A stretch of DNA of 25,179 nucleotides from positions 1 through 25,179 of the IMG/VR virus record IMGVR_UViG_3300020478_000061. The stretch is one strand, 5' to 3'. Below are positions 22,775 through 25,179 of this stretch, piece after piece. The position numbers and the translations under genes are program-made. The first letter of the stretch is position 1. Each line of letters opens with the position of its first letter. Under the pieces are notes generated by a model. That model ran no database searches and was not told where the DNA came from. It saw only the letters and a program-made list of their open reading frames with translations. The stretch is from a virus.

Positions 22775-23198
22775 GCGAGTCGCAGAAATTGCGTGGTCTC
22801 CTGAGATGATGGTTGAGGTTACTCTACGACAACCAGATGATTTTTTAAAAGTGAGAGAAACACTAACAAGAATTGGAGTTGCTTCTCGAAAAGAAAAGAA
22901 ATTATTTCAGTCTTGTCACATACTTCATAAGAAAGGTAAGTATTATATTGTACATTTCAAAGAGTTGTTTGCGTTAGATGGTAAGCACGCTAACCTAACA
23001 TCGAATGATGTACAACGTCGTAATAGAATTACTAAGTTATTATCTGACTGGGGACTTGTTTCTATATGTGAAGATAACCACATAGATGACATTGCACCAT
23101 TGAATCAGATCAAAGTAATTGCCTTTAAAGATAAGAGTGATTGGATATTAGAATCAAAATATAATATAGGTAAGAAGAAACAGCCAGTTGAAGGCTAA
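22764..23198 (+). CDS. regA: Translational repressor RegA
   Basis: The product (144 residues from 22764) is the T4-type RNA-binding repressor that blocks ribosome access to start regions of early mRNAs. The conserved block begins at residue ~16: MVEVTLRQPDDFLKVRETLT, then FQSCHILHKKGKYYIVHFKE, nearly identical to T4 RegA. T4 RegA (122 residues) would start at the ATG equivalent to 22809, so this phage carries about 14-15 extra N-terminal residues. The strong GGAGG supports the upstream start. The bases ATGATGGTTGAG occur at both starts (22764 and 22806). Autogenous control at this duplicated site is plausible. Its stop lies in a late promoter-like box. Confidence 0.94.
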   Translation: MMVERVAEIAWSPEMMVEVTLRQPDDFLKVRETLTRIGVASRKEKKLFQSCHILHKKGKYYIVHFKELFALDGKHANLTSNDVQRRNRITKLLSDWGLVSICEDNHIDDIAPLNQIKVIAFKDKSDWILESKYNIGKKKQPVEG

Positions 23199-23201
23199 AT
23201 A
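23195..23201 (+). promoter_or_regulatory. Putative late promoter before the membrane-protein cluster
   Basis: CTAAATA contains the regA stop (23196-23198) and lies 22 bases before ATG 23223, suggesting late expression of the downstream membrane-protein genes. Confidence 0.5.
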
Positions 23202-23222
23202 ACACTTAGCGACACAAATCAA

Positions 23223-23660
23223 ATGGCTGAGGAAAAACTCGTAGAAGAGGAAAATGAAAAAAAGAAAGGTCCTTTAGGTAAGTTAAAGGATAAGATACTT
23301 CCAGACCAAGAGGAACAAGCTGCTATCATTAGTACATTTGTACGACTTGGAGTTCTTGTGTGGTCGGGCGGGATCTTGACCCTTAATTATGTTGCTATCC
23401 CAGGTATTCCTCAACAAAAAATAGATCCAACTTTCATAGCTTCGGTTTTTACTGGAGTTTTAGCGAGCTTCGGAATTCAGACAGCTTCTAAGAAAGGTGA
23501 TGGTACTATGAAGATGAACGGTAATGCACCTGGAACAGTTACTAAAAAAGAATTAGAAACATTAATTGAGAAAGCATCTCAAACTGCACCAGCACAAACA
23601 ATTCGATTTGAACAGGCTCCATTGGTTATTCAACCAGGGAACCAACCCCCTAAGACATAG
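23223..23660 (+). CDS. Two-helix membrane protein, holin-like candidate
   Basis: A 145-residue protein. The first ~32 residues are charged (EEKLVEEENEKKKGPLGKLK). They are followed by two hydrophobic segments, residues about 35-58 (STFVRLGVLVWSGGILTLNY) and about 68-88 (FIASVFTGVLASFGIQTASK), joined by a short Pro-containing loop. A long polar C-terminal tail rich in Thr, Gln and Pro follows. Charged N-terminus, two membrane helices and a late promoter are compatible with a holin, but the tail is long and no holin family is recognised. Alternatives are a phage envelope or photosynthetic-membrane protein. It starts the cluster leading to heme oxygenase. Confidence 0.8.
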   Translation: MAEEKLVEEENEKKKGPLGKLKDKILPDQEEQAAIISTFVRLGVLVWSGGILTLNYVAIPGIPQQKIDPTFIASVFTGVLASFGIQTASKKGDGTMKMNGNAPGTVTKKELETLIEKASQTAPAQTIRFEQAPLVIQPGNQPPKT

Positions 23661-23670
23661 GTAATTAACA

Positions 23671-24216
23671 ATGAATAAATGGTTTATGATTAGCCTAGGC
23701 AGTGTCCTAGGCTTAGGGCATATAGGTATGATAGGACTTCTTGCTAATCGCAACAACTTTCCTGTAGTGAATTTGCCTGTTGGTGAGCATACAGCGTACA
23801 CTGTAATGGCAGGTAAGGATGGTTATACTATAAACTATCGTGCCAATGATCCTAAAGTGATGCGTGTGGAAAGGGATGTCAAGAAGAAGGCTGGGTTTCT
23901 GGGACTGGGAAACAATACGTACAAAGGGTTTGAAGAGTACACGGTCACTGGGGCTAAACATCTACAGTCTAAAGGAGGTGGAGATGCAGCAGCGTCGGGA
24001 AAGTCTGTCGCGTGCATCGAGGCAGTCGGTGGTGGAAAGTCTACGGGAAGGCTTGTCGGGTCTAGTCTTGGTGCTAGTGTTGCTCCTTCCGTTACTGGTA
24101 TTCCTATCGTTGGCTGGTTGGCTGCTGGTTGGATAACAATGTTTGGTGGTGACCAAGGTTCCAACGTAGGTGGTATAATGACAGAAAGTCTCACAGAGGA
24201 GTGTAACGAGGTCTAA
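23671..24216 (+). CDS. Membrane protein with N-terminal anchor and glycine-zipper-like segment
   Basis: A 181-residue protein with an N-terminal hydrophobic segment (residues 4-26, FMISLGSVLGLGHIGMIGLL) that looks like a signal anchor. A soluble middle follows (KDGYTINYRANDPKVMRVER), then a small-residue-rich C-terminal segment (about 128-160, VGSSLGASVAPSVTGIPIVG) with repeated G/A-xxx-G spacing like glycine-zipper membrane proteins. Two Cys (115, 178) could pair outside the membrane. The function is unknown; I see no enzyme motif. An 8-bp inverted repeat lies in its 5' coding end. Its stop and the next ATG share one base (TAATG). Confidence 0.8.
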   Translation: MNKWFMISLGSVLGLGHIGMIGLLANRNNFPVVNLPVGEHTAYTVMAGKDGYTINYRANDPKVMRVERDVKKKAGFLGLGNNTYKGFEEYTVTGAKHLQSKGGGDAAASGKSVACIEAVGGGKSTGRLVGSSLGASVAPSVTGIPIVGWLAAGWITMFGGDQGSNVGGIMTESLTEECNEV

Positions 24217-24485
24217 TGCAAGCTCTAATAATCTTTATGTCCTTCCTGGACTTCATCTTCTATCCAACGATAGTTGCTACTATTGTTGCAGTTATTGCTG
24301 AACAGGTAATAAGAAGAGCATCACAGTCAGAGAGGGCAGTTCTCATTTCTATGGGGTTCCGAAAGTTCTTTTACAGGCAAGCACTTATAGTAAACTTGCT
24401 ATGGTTCTTAGGTTATGCTATACTGATGTTCACAGTGGGCAGACAGGCACCCCAACAAATGCCTGATATGATCTGGCAAGGCTAA
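24216..24485 (+). CDS. Small two-helix membrane protein
   Basis: An 89-residue protein with two clear hydrophobic helices, residues about 3-27 (IIFMSFLDFIFYPTIVATIV) and about 54-76 (RQALIVNLLWFLGYAILMFT). They are separated by a basic loop (RRASQSERAVLISMGFRKFF), which predicts that loop on the cytoplasmic side. It is coupled to the preceding gene by 1 base and immediately adjacent to heme oxygenase. The function is unknown; it may work with the preceding membrane protein. Confidence 0.8.
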   Translation: MQALIIFMSFLDFIFYPTIVATIVAVIAEQVIRRASQSERAVLISMGFRKFFYRQALIVNLLWFLGYAILMFTVGRQAPQQMPDMIWQG

Positions 24486-25028
24486 ATGAGTATTAAAGAA
24501 CTTACGATGGGACATCACAAGGCAGCAGAGGAACAACCCTTTGTCGGGGTTATGTTCTCTGGTAAACTTGATGCCCGAACTTATGCAATCTTTGCATACA
24601 ACCAGTACCTAATGTATGAAGCATTAGAAAATGCTGCTCTCGATAAAGATGTATTGGGATATGATTTCCCTGATATCAATAGAGCATCTGCTTTGAAAGC
24701 AGACTACTTAGAACTATGGGAAGAGGCATCACCTCCACCTGTTCTTGAGACTACAAAGAAATTTGTAAAGTATATTAGTGAGGTAGAGGATCCTGATAGT
24801 ATCTTTGCTCACGTGTACACCAGACATATGGGTGACCTTATGGGTGGACAGATGCTTAAGTCTAAGGTACCTGGTAAGTCATTAGTATATGAATTTAAGT
24901 TCCCTGATCTACTCAAGGTTAATATACGTAAGCGTCTTAAGGATGAGATGGTAGAGGAAGTGAAGACAGCATATGGTTTCGCTACTGATACATTCAAGGA
25001 AATGTGGACTTACGTTGAGAAGGGTTAA
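24486..25028 (+). CDS. ho1: Heme oxygenase Ho1 (cyanophage type)
   Basis: A 180-residue heme oxygenase, opening heme to biliverdin IX-alpha, CO and Fe(II). Cyanophages carry ho1 to supply biliverdin for phycobilin synthesis. Landmarks: a short N-terminus leading to HHKAAEEQPF with proximal His11 (H-x-x-A-E), an all-helical core, and the distal-helix motif MGDLMGGQ (115-122). Gly116, Asp117, Gly120 and Gly121 are kept, with Met replacing the usual Ser. It is shorter than host HO1 (about 240) because the C-terminal membrane-proximal tail is missing, as in other phage versions. No bilin reductase (pebS/pcyA) is seen in the window; it could lie downstream. It overlaps pyrE by one base. Confidence 0.9.
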   Translation: MSIKELTMGHHKAAEEQPFVGVMFSGKLDARTYAIFAYNQYLMYEALENAALDKDVLGYDFPDINRASALKADYLELWEEASPPPVLETTKKFVKYISEVEDPDSIFAHVYTRHMGDLMGGQMLKSKVPGKSLVYEFKFPDLLKVNIRKRLKDEMVEEVKTAYGFATDTFKEMWTYVEKG

Positions 25029-25179
25029 TGACTGACAAATTACACAAGGACACGCTCCTCAACCTGTTAAAGGAGAGGGCATATAAGCGTGGAGAGTTTA
25101 AATTATCATCTGGCAAGGAGTCAGAACATTATGTTAACTGCAAACCTGTAACTTTATCTTGTGAGGGTAATGCACTCTT
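25028..25179 (+). CDS. pyrE: Orotate phosphoribosyltransferase, 5' part (cut by window)
   Basis: The first 50 codons of a type I phosphoribosyltransferase of the OPRT kind, which joins orotate and PRPP to give OMP in pyrimidine synthesis. The visible N-terminal signature is AYKRGEFKLSSGKESEHYVN followed by CKPVTL, matching the conserved GEF-L-SG-x-S-x-x-Y opening of PyrE. The PRPP loop and catalytic region lie beyond the window. It starts one base inside the ho1 stop (TAATG), so the two are co-translated. Pairing with ho1 suggests an accessory host-metabolism cluster. Confidence 0.8.
   Translation, partial: MTDKLHKDTLLNLLKERAYKRGEFKLSSGKESEHYVNCKPVTLSCEGNAL

Noticed and set aside
812-24997. 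Numerous reverse-strand open frames of 60-130 codons
   Set aside because: All lie antisense within well-recognised + strand genes, show low-complexity Ser/Leu-rich translations and have no ribosome binding sites or family motifs.
1-25179. Search for tRNA genes, CRISPR arrays, integrase, attachment sites, insertion sequences and homing endonucleases
   Set aside because: No cloverleaf-like sequences, spaced repeats, integrase/transposase or GIY-YIG/HNH homing motifs were recognised in any gene or gap.

Overview
This window is one continuous stretch of a T4-like myovirus genome, almost certainly a marine cyanophage infecting Synechococcus or Prochlorococcus. The evidence is T4 core gene order (19-20-21-22-23, uvsY-uvsW, 55, 47-46, 45-44, 62-regA) together with cyanophage-type accessory genes (CobS-like AAA+ ATPase, heme oxygenase, orotate phosphoribosyltransferase, many 2OG-Fe(II) oxygenases). 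Every gene I can support lies on the + strand. Genes are packed tightly, often with 1-4 nt stop/start overlaps. I see no tRNA, rRNA, CRISPR, insertion sequence or integrase. No gene-free stretch exceeds 300 bases; the longest gap is about 120 bases, in front of gene 55.

Layout. 1-6140 is the late structural module: end of tail tube gp19, portal gp20, a small gp67/68-position protein, prohead protease gp21, scaffold gp22, major capsid gp23, a strong terminator, a 54-residue protein and a tail completion (gp3-like) protein. 6145-8484 holds recombination mediator UvsY, helicase UvsW and a small conserved protein. 8605-12232 holds late sigma factor gp55 and the Mre11/Rad50-type pair gp47 and gp46 with an 87-residue protein between them. 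12225-13309 holds a 2OG oxygenase and two small proteins. 13387-16746 holds a VWA/metallopeptidase (CobT-like) protein and a CobS-like AAA+ ATPase. 16765-23198 is the replication module: a 54-residue protein, a DUF3310-like protein, clamp gp45, clamp loader gp44, then an accessory block of two small proteins, four 2OG oxygenases and a Dam-type DNA adenine methyltransferase, then clamp loader gp62 and repressor RegA. 23223-25179 holds three small membrane proteins, heme oxygenase and the start of pyrE.

How it works together. gp55 recognises TATAAATA-type late promoters. Seven such boxes lie in front of genes here (310, 1972, 2833, 5357, 5549, 12790, 23195), several fused to the stop codon of the upstream gene. 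Structural proteins assemble into the prohead, and gp21 matures it. UvsY/UvsW/gp46/gp47 carry out recombination-dependent replication, and gp45/gp44/gp62 load the clamp. RegA is expected to repress translation of early replication mRNAs. Heme oxygenase and PyrE are host-metabolism genes likely to support bilin and pyrimidine supply during infection.

The most unusual parts are the 3.5 kb oxygenase/methyltransferase block splitting the clamp-loader genes gp44 and gp62, and the AAA+/VWA pair whose VWA protein carries an N-terminal HEVGH metallopeptidase motif. Also notable are a helically phased TTGAC/GTCAA repeat array in front of gene 55 and a duplicated translation start in regA.
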